Of a DNA stretch of 64,000 nt, positions 1 through 11,055 are shown in pieces. The notes below the pieces were generated by a model. It was given only the letters and a program-made list of their open reading frames with translations. It did not search any database and had not been told where the DNA came from. Made by a program: the position numbers and the translations under genes. Positions within the stretch are counted from its first letter, which is position 1. Every line of letters starts with the position of its first letter. Source of the stretch: Tolypeutes matacus (Eukaryota > Chordata > Mammalia > Cingulata > Chlamyphoridae); contig JAKSZT010054583.1 of assembly GCA_026826555.1 (NCBI GenBank), forward strand, positions 298,606-362,605, written 5' to 3'.

Positions 1-19
1 CAGGAGAAAGTCAGGGTGG

Positions 20-220
20 AGAAGATGGGGAATGTGGTATGAGGGAGGGTCAGAGGAATTTCAGGCAGTGAGAGCAGCAGGCAGAAAGGGCACTGAGGCA
101 GGGAGTATGAGATGGGAATTGAACGAGGTCATGAAGATCTGTCTAAGACTGTAAATAAAGGAGGAACGAGGTATTTTTTTCCATGTCAAAGTATTATTCT
201 GGCAAAAGTGTAGAGAGCAG
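20..220 (-). repeat. L2-like LINE fragment, antisense
   Basis: The purine-rich text 'cagaaagggcactgaggcag' and its flanks resemble the reverse complement of the L2 3' region ('gcctcagggcctttgcac'). Strongly diverged; the limits are estimates. Confidence 0.45.
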
Positions 221-244
221 ATTTGCCTCACAATAATCCAATAA

Positions 245-372
245 AGTAGACAAATGGGTATTATCATTCCTCTGTTGGCATGTCTAAAGACTAGAAAGGT
301 TAATGTGACCTAAAGATAGATCAGTAATATCCAAACTGAAACTTGAATCTGAGTCTTGTTAGCATGGAAATA
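245..372 (-). repeat. MIR-like SINE fragment, antisense
   Basis: The order 'gggtattatcattcc', 'agaaaggttaatgtgacct' and 'aacttgaatctgagtctt' follows the reverse complement of the MIR core. Old and diverged. Confidence 0.4.
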
Positions 373-1120
373 GAACATGCCAGTGTTACAACATGATCCC
401 AAGTCTGGCTGTTTGTGGAGGGGAGCAGGAGAGTGCAGGGGCAGCAATTTTCCTGAATGCATTAACTTCTAAAGTTACCATGTTTGACCTAAGTTATTAG
501 GATGTTAACAAAATGGTATTAGAAGAAGCAGTGAGAGAGGAAGAGTCAGCACTAATATATTAGCAGTCAGGCACTGAGCAAGGAAGAGACTATGACTAAA
601 GGGCAGTCGCATTTTGGGGTGCTCACTCCTGCAGAGACCTGTAACAGCGTTCCCCACTGTCCTTACCCATAGCTTTCTCCCTTGATGATAGGATCCTGTT
701 CTGATAAGAACCAATGTCATGGTCTCTCCAACCAAGGGTTTCACAGACCTGTGATTCAAGGATCTATTTTTCTTAAATATCAACAAGTGTTCAAAAAAAA
801 AGAAAAGTCTAGCTCCTAAAATCTATTTTAGTTCTGTTATAATATTTTTAAAGCCTTTAAATCAAATTGTATTACTTCCTTGATGAGAGGAACAAGTCCA
901 GTTCTGCTCACTACTTTAATCCATTAATTAGTTATACCTCAGGCCATTTAAGTTCCACTTTATAACAGATATAATATTTTTAAAACGTTGGTATTTCCAT
1001 CAAGTAAGTTGGGTAAACTGTAATGATTGAAAGATATTAGTGGGTATACTCTAAGACATACAATAATAAAGTATTTCATTAAATTAATTCTGTGAATTTT
1101 GTATCTTTCCATTTCACTAG
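373..1120. other. Intronic stretch with nothing recognisable
   Basis: Single-copy-looking AT-rich intron sequence. No open frame with a domain and no repeat family that I recognise. Confidence 0.6.
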
Positions 1121-1248
1121 AATACTCATTTGGGAAGATGGTAGCTTGGAAATCAATAACATAACAAGGAATGATGGAGGTGTCTATACGTGCTTTGCGG
1201 AAAATAATAGAGGGAAAGCTAATAGCACTGGGACTCTTGTCATCACAG
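1121..1248 (+). CDS. CNTN1: CNTN1 coding exon: C-terminal half of Ig-like domain 5
   Basis: Internal exon of contactin-1, a GPI-anchored axonal adhesion protein that works with CASPR and neurofascin at paranodes and signals in neurite growth. The acceptor is a pyrimidine-rich tract ending in CACTAG at 1111-1120; the donor is CACAG|GTAAG at 1248/1249. The exon is 128 bp: one base completes the previous codon, 42 codons follow, and one base starts the next. The peptide holds WEDGSLEINN, NDGGVYTCFAENN and the Ig G strand TGTLVIT. The Cys in YTC is the second cysteine of the Ig5 disulfide (C484 in human numbering). Two N-glycosylation sequons, NIT and NST, fall at the human N473 and N494 sites. 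The frame is open and the residues near-identical to the mammalian protein as I remember it, so the exon looks functional. CNTN1 is preferred over its paralogues because the reading continues through the three later exons with CNTN1-specific sequence. Confidence 0.96.
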
Positions 1249-1785
1249 GTAAGAAAACATTTGATTAATTTTTTCATTTTCAGTTTGTGCTTCATTTTTA
1301 AAAAAATTTTTATTGAACTATATCATTCATACATAAACACGCAAATACAATAAATAATAGTAAAAGTTGTGAACTTATAAAACAAACATTCATAACATCG
1401 TACAGGGGTCCCATTCATCACCCCACCACCAACACTTTTCATTGTTGTGAGACATTTGTTACAAATTATGAAAGAATATTATCAAAATAGTACTCCTTAC
1501 TACAGTTCATATCTTATATTTGGTGTATTTTAATGTACTAAAAATTAGGTGATATGAATCAGCCCTAACTGGTCTAAAACAGCCCATGTATTGATAAGTT
1601 TCCATTTCAAAAGAGGCATGTCTCTTGCCTGATGAAATTGCTCCTGGAATTTAGATTTCAAAGCATCTTATTCCTTGGCACAGAGAAACAAAAAGATATT
1701 GATTTTAATCTTTCAATATCCCAGGTAAAATTTTGTCTCATCTCTTCTTGAATTGCACTTTACTTCTTTATTTAACAATATTTAG
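1249..1785 (+). other. CNTN1: CNTN1 short intron between Ig5 and Ig6 exons
   Basis: A 537-bp phase-1 intron with GT at 1249 and AG at 1784-1785. Nearly half of it is an antisense L1 3' end. It marks the Ig5/Ig6 domain boundary, as is usual for contactin genes. Confidence 0.93.
1296..1530 (-). repeat. L1 3'-end fragment, antisense (xenarthran type)
   Basis: Begins with a T-rich run (reverse of a tail) and continues with 'gtacaggggtcccattcatc' and a CACCACCAACAC block, the antisense of an L1 3' UTR type seen repeatedly in this genome. Truncated before any ORF2 sequence. Confidence 0.65.
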
Positions 1786-1961
1786 ATCCCACACGAATTA
1801 TTTTGGCCCCCATTAATGCTGATGTCACTGTTGGAGAAAATGCCACCATGCAATGTGCTGCTTCTTCTGATCCTGCCCTGGACCTCACGTTCATTTGGTC
1901 CTTCAATGGCTATGTGATCGATTTCAACAAAGAGAATATTCACTATCAACGGAATTTTATG
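1786..1961 (+). CDS. CNTN1: CNTN1 coding exon: first half of Ig-like domain 6
   Basis: The acceptor is TTTAG at 1781-1785 and the donor is ATG|GTAGGT at 1961/1962. The exon is 176 bp: two bases complete an Asp codon split with the previous exon, then 58 codons end in phase 0. The peptide begins DPTRIILAPINADVTVGENA and continues through the first Ig6 cysteine in MQCAAS (human C526), the core tryptophan in FIWSFNG, and YVIDFNKENIHYQRNFM. One sequon, NAT, lies at the human N521 site. From remembered human sequence I see only conservative changes (Ile/Val at two places, Phe to Ser near the cysteine). The 176-bp length is not divisible by three, so skipping it alone would shift the frame. Reading past the donor reaches a stop after 9 more codons. 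Confidence 0.97.
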
Positions 1962-1985
1962 GTAGGTGTTCTCAGTTTCATCTTA

Positions 1986-3635
1986 TGAACGTCCCATCAC
2001 CCTGTGTCTGCACTGAAACATCTATTATTTAATCATTTTAATGAGACCAAAAAACAAGCAAAATGTGCTTTGTGCTTCTCTTTCTTATAACTGAGTACTG
2101 CTGAATCTGTCTATGAAGAGTTAACCTTAAAGGTTTTGGTAGAGATATTAATCAATAAATGTTCATTGGGCATCAGGAACTTTTCTCTTCTTAATTCTAA
2201 TACGATTTTCATATTGTATCTCAGCACAAATGGACTTTAGGTTCTAGTGCCTTCACTTCAACTTTAAATGAGCTAAGAGCATGGAACTTATATTTCGTTG
2301 TAATGATAATTTAAAGCATTTATTTTATCCTGTCATGGTAAAAAATAGACAAAATACATAAGTTGGAGGGTTTGGAGAAATAGTCTATGTGTTTTGAAAA
2401 AGGTTAAATGGCTGTATTTTATTTTAAGAATTGAAGTGTATATATATATATATACAAGTCCTGTCCTAAACATAGTGCTGTTAAGAGTCAACATATAGAT
2501 TAAACAAAGAGAGGACAAAGCCTGAAATTAATGCAGGAATAACAATGTGCATAAGAACATTGGTGTATTGATGAGCTGTCTGGGTTACAGCTATTTCAAA
2601 GACAAATTGAGCTCTACTCCATTAGTCTGCTCTTTAGAAGGTAGTTGTGTCAGAGCCTAAAGACATCTTTGGAACAACTCCTTAATTATGAGAACTTTAG
2701 TTTTAAATTTAGAAGTCATTACTGACAAAGAAATAAAGCATTAAATTGCCTTAGTAAAAGAGTTAAGATTTTAAAGTTCTGTGAAATCTGAAGAGTGAAA
2801 TTATAATAATATGCTTTCCAATGGTACAGTTATTTTTTTTAACTCTTCTGAACTTTCCATCATGAAGAAGCTCAAACAAGCTTGCAGTAAAGTTGAATAA
2901 GATAGATTTTAACCAGATGGGTATATTTCTTCTTAAATTTGTATTAGCTAATCAGAACAATATAAATGCTTATGCTTTTTACATGCTTATTGCAGTTCCA
3001 GTTCTTGTCTTTTGAATTTGACTTATCTAGCAAGAACTGTAAATTTATAATAGACCTACCTATTGTCTTTATGTTTCTCAACTAAATGTATATTTAACAA
3101 AAAAACTGGGAATTGGCAGAGAACTGTAAACTGCATACTTTAACATTATACTACATGATATTTCTTCCTTGTATTTCCAACACTGTTTTGATGTACTTAA
3201 TAACAAACATGCCTAAATTAGTGAAATTGGCACCAACTTCCTTAATTATGTCTTCAAATTGCATTGTGTTTTGTAAGAAAAACAAATGCCGCTCAGATTT
3301 TAATCAGTTTTAAGGGGGAAATGGGCTAAACAAAGATCTTATTTAAAGAAAAAAAAACATAGACTTATAGATTTGCTTAGTACTTTGGTGTTATAAATGG
3401 AATAATTTCAAAAATACAATCTGAAAATATTCAAAGTAGGTAAGGGCTGGTCTTTTTCCCACAACAACCATAATTTATAAAAGTAGTTATTTGATAGCTG
3501 CAATAAAGTCTTTGCAAATAGATTTTGAGGCATACATTGCCCTAAATTAAGCTGAAACTTCACGTTTGGAGCTTATTCTTATTCCTTAATATAATAATTA
3601 CATTGTGATGGGTGATATAAATAACGATTATAAAA
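1986..3635. other. Intronic stretch with nothing recognisable
   Basis: AT-rich intron with a short (TA)n run near 2440-2455. I see no coding signal or assignable repeat. Confidence 0.55.
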
Positions 3636-3639
3636 GAAA

Positions 3640-3722
3640 AAATAGAGAGAGAGGGAGGGAGAGAGAGAGGAGGAGAGAGAATGAGAGCAAAGCAGGGGGT
3701 GGAAGAAGAAAGAGAAAGAAAA
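3640..3722 (+). repeat. Purine-rich (GA)n/(GGA)n simple repeat
   Basis: About 80 bp of almost unbroken A/G on the + strand: an imperfect GAGA/GGGA microsatellite that decays into GAAA units. Confidence 0.9.
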
Positions 3723-4337
3723 CAGTCCATTGATTTAAAAAGAGAGGAAAATTAAGAATAACTGGAATATTAATTATAAATTAAATGATAAATTGGACCA
3801 TAAAAATATGAAAGACTTTGGTCTTTTTAAAGCAAACAGGAGAATTTTTTTGGACCATGTGAACATCAGATTTCTCTGCTAAATATACTAGCAAAATTTA
3901 TGCGTTTGATCTACCAAATACCTTTTGGAAGCTAATCCTAGTTGCTAGGAATTGATCCTGGGCTCCTTGATAGACTACTCTCAGGAATGGCTTTTCCTAC
4001 TTAACATTCAGTGAAAGAAAAATAGTGAAAACAGTGGCTAGCAGGTACTAGGACAGCAGGAGCATTGCTGACTGCATTTGGCTGTTGTTCAAGATTCACA
4101 GACAGACGTATCAGCATATAGCTTTTTTTTGTTTGTTTGTTTCCTCAATACTGTTTTAGCATTTTGTTTAAATTTAGCAATATTTCAATAATCTAGTAGC
4201 ATTCATCCATTTAAAAATATGGGGACTGTGGGAAGATGGCATTGGATTACGCAGACAACAGCTCAGCCCTCTCACAAAAACAATGGAGAAAGAGCCAAAA
4301 GCTGCCCGAGGTGTCCCGTCCCGTGGGACAAATCAAC

Positions 4338-4780
4338 TGAGACTCTGAGTTACCCAGCGAAGGAATGAGGCATAGACACCTGTAAGAAAATGGCTGTGCA
4401 CTTTATTCTGCTAACATAGCTCTTCCGTTGCTCTATCTCTATTGTTCTCTCTCAGTGCGGGTTACAATCAGCTCTTTTATAAGCAGGGAAAGGGGAAGTA
4501 CATTAGGGCTTAGGTGTCGATACATGATTGGGTAATGTGGGTTGCTAGGCATGGTAGAGATGGTCAATGTTTGCGCACGCACAAACATTGTGGCGCGAAC
4601 AGTCACATGATATACCTTTTTAAGAAGGAGAAGAAGAAGACGAAGAAGAAGATAGAGACGGCCATGACAGTTGTATTTGTTGGACATTGCCCCCAATACC
4701 GAGGGACCTGCTTTGGGAGTCAGCAGACCAGGACAGTGCTTCACAACTCCCAGGAGGGTGTGGAACAGAGAGATAACTCA
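4338..4780 (-). mobile_element. Solo LTR of an endogenous retrovirus, antisense, inside the L1 5' UTR
   Basis: A 443-bp element with TG...CA ends and imperfect inverted termini (TGAG...CTCA), flanked by a 4-bp duplication CAAC at 4334-4337 and 4781-4784. On the minus strand the layout is U3-R-U5: a CCAAT box (reverse at about 4527-4531), a TATAAAA box (4475-4481), then AATAAA (4402-4407) about 70 bp further, then about 60 bp of U5. A purine-rich GAA tract lies at 4621-4655 on the + strand. There is no internal retroviral sequence, so this is a solo LTR left by LTR-LTR recombination. The 4-bp duplication fits a class I (gammaretrovirus-like) element, but the class is an inference. Confidence 0.85.
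4475..4481 (-). promoter_or_regulatory. TATA box of the solo LTR
   Basis: TATAAAA on the minus strand, about 45 bp downstream (in LTR sense) of a CCAAT motif. The spacing to the AATAAA at 4402-4407 is typical of an R region. Whether it is still active is unknown. Confidence 0.6.
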
Positions 4781-5353
4781 CAACAAACTGTGAGTTAACT
4801 AAACCTCCTGGCCGCTTGGAAGGGCTTCTCTTCCCCACCTCCGGCATATTAAGCCCTGGATCATTGCAGCTGACTGAGAGGGGAGCAGACATCTTCCTCC
4901 CTGTCAGCTATTACAAGGGAAAAGGGAATGGGAGTCAGGGGGCTTTTCTTCAGTGAGTTTGACATGTGGAGTCCACTTTGAATCTCAGTTTAGGCCAGAC
5001 CAAAACAAAGGAAAATGGAGAGATACACCTCTGTGGAAAGCTGCGCCAATGAGTGCCGTCTGCTGGCCAGTCTCAAAACTGAATGGACAAAAACTGCAGT
5101 TGGGTCTCTCTGTTCCCTAGTTTCTGGGAGAAAATCTGTGCCTCATTAGTGAGTCCCTGGCATGATTTTGTTGACTTAAGCTGGGCAATTTTAAAGACTT
5201 AGGATAAGTCAAATCAAATATCAAAGAAGAGCTGTGAAAAAATAATAACAATAGGCTAGAGAGAGAAATTGGCCATCAGAGTAAATTCATTAACATATTC
5301 AGAGACCTAGACATCAGCAAAATATTATAAGCCATGCTAGGAGATAGGAAGAG

Positions 5354-6500
5354 ATGGCTCAGCCAAAGGAACAAACCAAATATCCTGAAGAGACTCAGGG
5401 TTTAAGATAATTAATCAATGATAATCACAAAACTTTCCTAAATCAATCTAAAGAATTGAAGAAAATATGACTGAAGAGATAAAGGATATTATGAAGACAC
5501 TGGGTGAGCATAAAGAACAATTTGTAAGTTTGCAAAGAAAAGTAACAGACCTTATGGGAATGAAAGATATGATGGATGAGATTAAAAATACATTAGAGGG
5601 GAATCCCAGTGGCTTCCGTGTAATATTTTGGGTAATCTAAGCACCTCTTAAAATATATTTATATATATATAAATAACATTTTTGTAAGCAAATGCACATA
5701 TATGCATATATATTTATATATCATTTTACAAATATTGGTATGTATTGTGAAAATTTTGATTTTTACCCACAATAAAAAATAAATAAATTAAAAAAAATAC
5801 ATTAGAGGGACATAAGAGCAGATTTGAACTGCTTGAAGACAGAATTAATGTTTCAAAGACAAAACATCTGAACAGGAAAAGACAGGAGACTAGAAAGAGA
5901 AGAGAATGGAAAAAATGGAACAGGGCCTCAAGGAATTGAATGACAACATGAAATGCAAAAATATATACATTATCAGTGTCCCAGAAGGGGAAGAAAATGG
6001 AAAAGGGGCAGAAAGAATATTTGAGGAAATAATGACTGAAAACTTCTCCAACCTTATGAAGGACATAAATATCAATATCAAAGAAGGACAACACACCCCA
6101 CACAGAATAAACCCTGATCTACCCTGAGACTCCTACTATTCAGAATGGTAAATATCAGAGATAAAGAGAAGATTCTGAAAGCTGCAAGAGAAAAGCAAAG
6201 CATCACATACAAGGGAACCTAGATAAGATTAAGTGCAAGCATCTCATCAGAAACCATGGAGCAGGGAAGAAAGCGGTATGATGTATTTAAGGTACTGAAA
6301 GAGAAAAACTGCCAGCCAAGAATTCTGTACCCAGCAAAGCTGTCCTTCAAAAATGAAGGGGAGTGCAAAGTCTTCACAAACAAAAACTGATAGATTTGTT
6401 ATCAAAAGACCACAATTACAAGAGCTACTAAAGGGAGTGCTGCAGCCTGAAGGGAAAACAGAAGAGCAAGAGACTTGGAGAAGAATGTAGAAATGAAGTT
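5354..6500 (+). pseudogene. L1 ORF1 (RNA-binding protein) pseudogene
   Basis: A remnant of the L1 ORF1 nucleic-acid chaperone. A plausible start, ATG GCT CAG CCA AAG, lies at 5354, with a stop about 19 codons later. After a nested insertion (5601-5809) the coiled-coil end and the RRM core are readable at 5906-6127, including IYIISVPEGEENG and NFSNLMKDINI. The C-terminal domain is readable out of frame near 6160-6390 (ILKAAREK, KEKNCQPRILYPAKLSF). Stops and frame breaks exclude a functional protein. Confidence 0.82.
5601..5792 (+). mobile_element. 5'-truncated 'ACCCACAATAAA-tail' retroposon nested in L1 ORF1
   Basis: A 192-bp insertion with a perfect 17-bp TSD, aaaaatacattagaggg, at 5584-5600 and 5793-5809. 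It begins at GAATCCCAGTGG, passes through a TA-rich core and ends ATTTTTACCCACAATAAAAA plus an A/T-rich tail. It is the same family as 35043-36003, 16143-16297, 37633-37868, 58334-58372 and 59036-59250. The sense-oriented A tail and the TSD show L1-type target-primed insertion after the host L1 was already in place. Confidence 0.9.
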
Positions 6501-6579
6501 TATTAGAAAGGTCAAATTAAAGGATAAATGGATGGACAATAGTACAATATGACAACAGAAAGCCAAAGTTAAAATGGAT

Positions 6580-9500
6580 GAAGTAAGTAATGCCTTTACA
6601 GTAATAACATTGAATATTAATAGCTTGAATTCCCCAATCAAAGGACATAGACTGGTAGAATGAATAAAAAATATGAGCCATCCAAATGTTGTTTGGAAGA
6701 GACTCACCTCAGAACATAACCAGATTAAAAGTGAAAGCTTGGAAATAGATATTCAATGCAAATAGTAACCAAAAAAGAGCTGGAGTAGCAATACTAATAT
6801 TGGACAAAATAGATTTTAAATGGAAAACTGTTTTAAGGGATTAGGAAGGTCATTATATATTAATAAAAGGTGCAATTCAGCAAGAAGAAATAACTATACT
6901 AAATATTTATGCACCTAACTTCAGTGCCCCAAGATATATGAGGACACACTGGCAAATCTGAAGGGAGAAATAGATATCGCTACAATAATAGTTGGAGACT
7001 TCAATACACCACTCTCAGTATTGGATAGAACATCTGGACAGAGGATAAAGAAACAGTGCTAGAATAATATAATAAATGAACTGGACCTAGTTCATTTTTG
7101 AACAGATCCCTCTTCATTAATGAACAGATCCTGCTGTTTTGTACCCCAATACAGCAGGATATACATTCTTTTCAAGTGCCCATGGATCCTTCTCCAAGAT
7201 AGACCATATGTTGGGTCACAAAACAAGTTTCAACAAATTTAAAAAGATTGAAATTATACAAAACACTTTATCCTGTCATATCTGAATAAATCTGGAAATC
7301 AATAATGGAGAGAAAAAGGGAAAATCATAAATATATGAAGATTAAACAACACACTCTTAAATAATAAGTGAGCCAAAGAAGAAAATGCAAGAGAATTCAG
7401 CAAATATCTTGAAATGAATGAAAATGAGAGCACAACATATCAAAACCTATGGGACACTGTAAAAGCAGTGCTGAGAGGGAAATTTATAGCCCTCACTGCT
7501 TACATTAAAAAAGAAGAAAGAGCTAAAATTGAAGATCTACCTGCACACCTAAAGGAAATAGAAAAAGAACAGCAAATTAATCCCAAACCAATCAGAAGGA
7601 AAGAGATAGTAAAGAGCAGAGCAGAAATAAATGAAATCAAGAACAAGAAAACAATAGAGAGAATCAGCAAAACCAAAAGTTGGTTCTTTGAGAAGTTCAA
7701 CAAAATGGATAAATCCTTAGCTAGACTGACAAAGGATAAAAAGAGAGAAGACACAAATAAATTCAGATATGAGAGAGGGGACATTACCACTGACCCCGCA
7801 GAAATAAAAGAGATCATAAGAGGACACTATGAACAACTCTACGCCAAAAAACTAGAAAATGTAGATGAGATGAACAAATTCCTGGAAACACACAAACCAC
7901 CTACACTGACCCTAGAAGAATCAGAAGACTTCAACAAACCAATCACAAGTGAAGAAATTGAAACAGTCATCAAAAATCTCCCAAAGATGAAAAGTCCAGA
8001 ACCAGATGGCTTCACAGGTGAATTCTACCAATCATTCAAAGATGACCTAATACCAACCTTGCTCAAGCTCTTCAAAAAAATTGAACAGGAAAGAATACTA
8101 CCAAACTCATTCTATCAAACCAACATCACCCTAATTCCAAAACCAGATAAAGATACTACAAAAAAATAAAATTACAGATCAATATCTCTAATGAATATAG
8201 ATGTAAAAATTCTCAACAAAATACTTGCCAACAGAATCCAAAAGAGCATTAAAAGAATTATACACCACAATCAAGTGGGTTTTATCTCAGGTATGCAACG
8301 GTGGTTCAACACAAGAAAATCAATTAGTATAATAAACCACATTAATAAATTGAAGAAGAAAAACCACATGATCCTCTCGCTTGATGCAGTAAAGGCATCT
8401 GACAAAATATAGCAACCTTTATTGATAAGAATACCCCAACAGATAGGAATAGAAGGAAATTTTCTCAGTATGGTAAATTGCATATGTGAAAAACCTACAG
8501 CTAGCATGTACTCAATGGTGAAAGACTGAAAGCTTTCCAGCTGAGATCATGAACAAGACAAGGATGCCCACTGTCACCATTATTATTCAATATTGTGCTA
8601 GAAGTTCTAGCTAGAGAAATTAGGCTAGACAAAGAAATAAAAGGCACTCAAATAGGAATAAGAATCAGTAAAACTTTCACTATTCACTGATGACATGATC
8701 CTAAATCTAGAAAATCCTGAAAAATCCACAACAAAGCTACCAGAATTAATAGATGAGTTTACCAAAGTGGCGGATACAAGAGTAGTATGCAAAAATCAAT
8801 AGCGTTTTAGATACTACTGACATGCATTAGAGGAGGAAATCAGAAAAAAAATTCCATTTATAATAGCAACTAAAACAATCAAATTATGTTTAGGAATAAA
8901 ATTAACCAAGGACCTGTATTCAGAAAACTACAAAACATTGCTAAAAGAAACTGAACGAGACTTAAATAAATGGAAGGACATTTCGTGTTCATGGATTGGA
9001 AGAAAAATATCATTAATATGTCAATCCTACCATATTGATTTACAGAGTCAGCACAATCCCAATAAAAATCCCAATAGTCTTCTTTGCAGAAACCAAAAAG
9101 GCAATAACCAAATTTATTTGGAAGGGTGAGGGACCTCGAATAGCCAAAAATTTCTTTAAAAAGAACAAAGTTGGAGGACTCTCACTTCCTGACTTGAAAG
9201 CATATTACTTAGCTACCATAATAAAAACAGCATGGTAATGGCATATGGACAGACAGATTGACCAATGGAAACGAATCAAGAACTCAGAAATTGACCCTCA
9301 CTTCTACAGTCAAGTGATTTTTGACAAGGCTGTTAAGCCCAACCAGCTGGGCTAGAACAGTCTATTCAACAAATAGTGCTGGGAGAACTGGATAGCCATA
9401 GCCAAAAGAAAGCAAGAAAGAAGATCCCTATCTCACACCGTATACAAATATTAACTCAAAATGGATCATGGGCCTAAATATAAAAACAACATCCTTAAAA

Positions 9501-10370
9501 TTCCTGGAAGAAAATGTAGGAAAACATCTTCAAGATCTTGTGGTAGGCTGTAGTTTCTTAAGCCTTACACCCAAAGCACAAGCAACAAAAGAAAAAGCAG
9601 ATAAATGGGACCTCCTCAAAATTCAACACTTTTGCACCTCAAAGGACTTTGTCAAAAGGGTGAAAAGGCAGCTGACTCAATGGGAGAAAATATTTGGAAA
9701 TCACATATCTGATAAGGGTTTAATATCCATGATATATAAGGAGATCATACAGCTCAACAATAAAAAGTTAAATTATATGATTAAAAAATGGGCAAAAGAC
9801 TTGAAAAGACAGCTGATGAAAGAAGAAATACAAATGGCAATGCAACACATGAAAAAAATGTTCAACATCACTAGTGATTAGGGAAATGCAAAGCAAAACT
9901 ACAATGAGATATCATTTCACACCTATTAGACTGGACACTATTAAAAAGTCAGAAAACTGTAAATGTTGGATAGGATGTGGAGAGATAGGAACAATTTTCA
10001 CTGTTGGTGGGAATGTAAAATGGTACAGGCACTGGGGAGGACTGTTTGGCGGTTCCTAAGGAAGTTAAATATAGACTTGCTATGGGACCTGGCAATACCA
10101 TTGCTAGGTATGTACCCCACAGAAGAATTGAGAGCAGTGACATGAACAGACATCTGGACACGGATGTTCATAGCAGCATTATTCACGATTGCCAAAAGTT
10201 GGAAACAAGCCAGGTGTCCATCAACTGATGAATGGATAAACAAATTGTGGTGTATTCACATGACAGAATATTATGCAGTGGTAAGAAGAAATATTCTTAT
10301 GACATATGACAACATGGATGAACCTGGAAGACATTATGTTGAGTGAAGCAAGCCAGACACAAAAGGGAAA
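6580..10370 (+). pseudogene. L1 ORF2 (endonuclease / reverse transcriptase) pseudogene
   Basis: A decayed L1 replicase. The endonuclease region shows ITLNINSLNSPIK (about 6606) and VGDFNTPLS (about 6991). The longest intact block, 7414-8169 (251 aa), runs from the inter-domain region into the start of the RT domain (GDITTDP, then [14 protein letters not shown]). The next block, 8191-8412, holds [17 protein letters not shown] and [12 protein letters not shown]. The catalytic YADD/FADD box reads FTDDMI near 8690, with a Thr in place of the usual Ala. The C-terminal cysteine-rich end is near 9960-10350. Many stops and frameshifts separate the blocks. Confidence 0.9.
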
Positions 10371-11045
10371 TACTGTATGATTGCTCTATTATAAACTAAA
10401 TATTTTATGTGAAATATGAATATGGGTAAAATTGCATTTATAAGACCGTTTTTCTTTGAAGCTGAACAAATGTAGATTAATACTACAAAATGTTTATATC
10501 AGAAAAAAACATACTAAGTGAAGGAGACTAGACACAGATTACTACATATTGTATGATTCCATTTATATAAAATGAAAATATAAATCAATTTATAAAGATG
10601 CATTTGGATTAGTGGTATTGTAAGGCTGAGGAAGGAATGCTAAGTGGTGTGGTGTCTTTCTTTTTGGAGTAATGAAATTATTCTAAAATTTTTTAGATGA
10701 TGAATATACAACATTATAATTAAACTAAAAGTCATTGATTATACACTTTGAATAGATCATATGGTATGTGAATATATCTCAGTAAAACTGTTTAATAAAC
10801 AAATAATTGTGCAAGAATATCTAGAAATAGCAACTATGCACATGGGGGAAACAGATTGAGAGGTGAGGAATTTTCTTGTTTGTCTGTTTTGTGTTTATTA
10901 TTATTATCATTATTGGAATAATGAAAATATTTTAATAATGATTGAAATGATGAACACACAGCTATGTGATTATACCAAATACAAGTGATTGTACATTTTG
11001 GATAAATTTTATGCTTTATTAATATGTACCAATAAAATTGATTTG
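10371..11045 (+). repeat. L1 3' UTR of the sense L1
   Basis: Follows the ORF2 remnant. It contains the common L1 3' motifs 'tattgtatgattccattta' (about 10545) and 'tatgtgaatatatctcagta' (about 10765) and ends with an AATAAA-containing A/T-rich tail. A (TTA)n tract lies at about 10895-10912. Confidence 0.7.
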
Positions 11046-11055
11046 TTTAAAAATA

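Larger units (their letters stand above)
1..1120 (+). other. CNTN1: CNTN1 intron (3' end), upstream of the Ig5 exon
   Basis: The end of the intron that precedes the exon at 1121. Apart from weak L2-like and MIR-like traces in the first 370 bp, it is AT-rich single-copy-looking sequence. There is a good polypyrimidine tract before the acceptor. No other gene or signal is seen. Confidence 0.85.
4221..11045 (+). mobile_element. Near full-length LINE-1 (L1), sense to CNTN1, inactivated
   Basis: Starts with a GGGGACTGTGGGAAGATGGC-type L1 5' end. It continues through a GC-richer 5' UTR (to about 5350), a broken ORF1 (5354-6500), a broken ORF2 (6580-10370) and a long 3' UTR with AATAAA near 11030. 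Removing the nested solo LTR (4338-4784) and the nested retroposon (5601-5809) leaves about 6.2 kb, the usual full L1 length. A low-complexity match (tttaaaaata) at 4210-4219 and 11046-11055 may be the target duplication. Many stops and frameshifts show it is an old, immobile copy. It lies in the same orientation as the host gene. Confidence 0.88.

Noticed and set aside
1171..1353. Frame over the Ig5 exon starting at ATG 1171
   Set aside because: It is in the wrong frame relative to the contactin reading and crosses the donor site into the intron.
7414..9881. Long open frames as host protein genes
   Set aside because: Their peptides are L1 ORF2 fragments separated by stops and frameshifts.
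4221..11055. A 10-bp A/T match as a certain TSD for the full-length L1
   Set aside because: The shared string is low-complexity, so it is mentioned only as possible.
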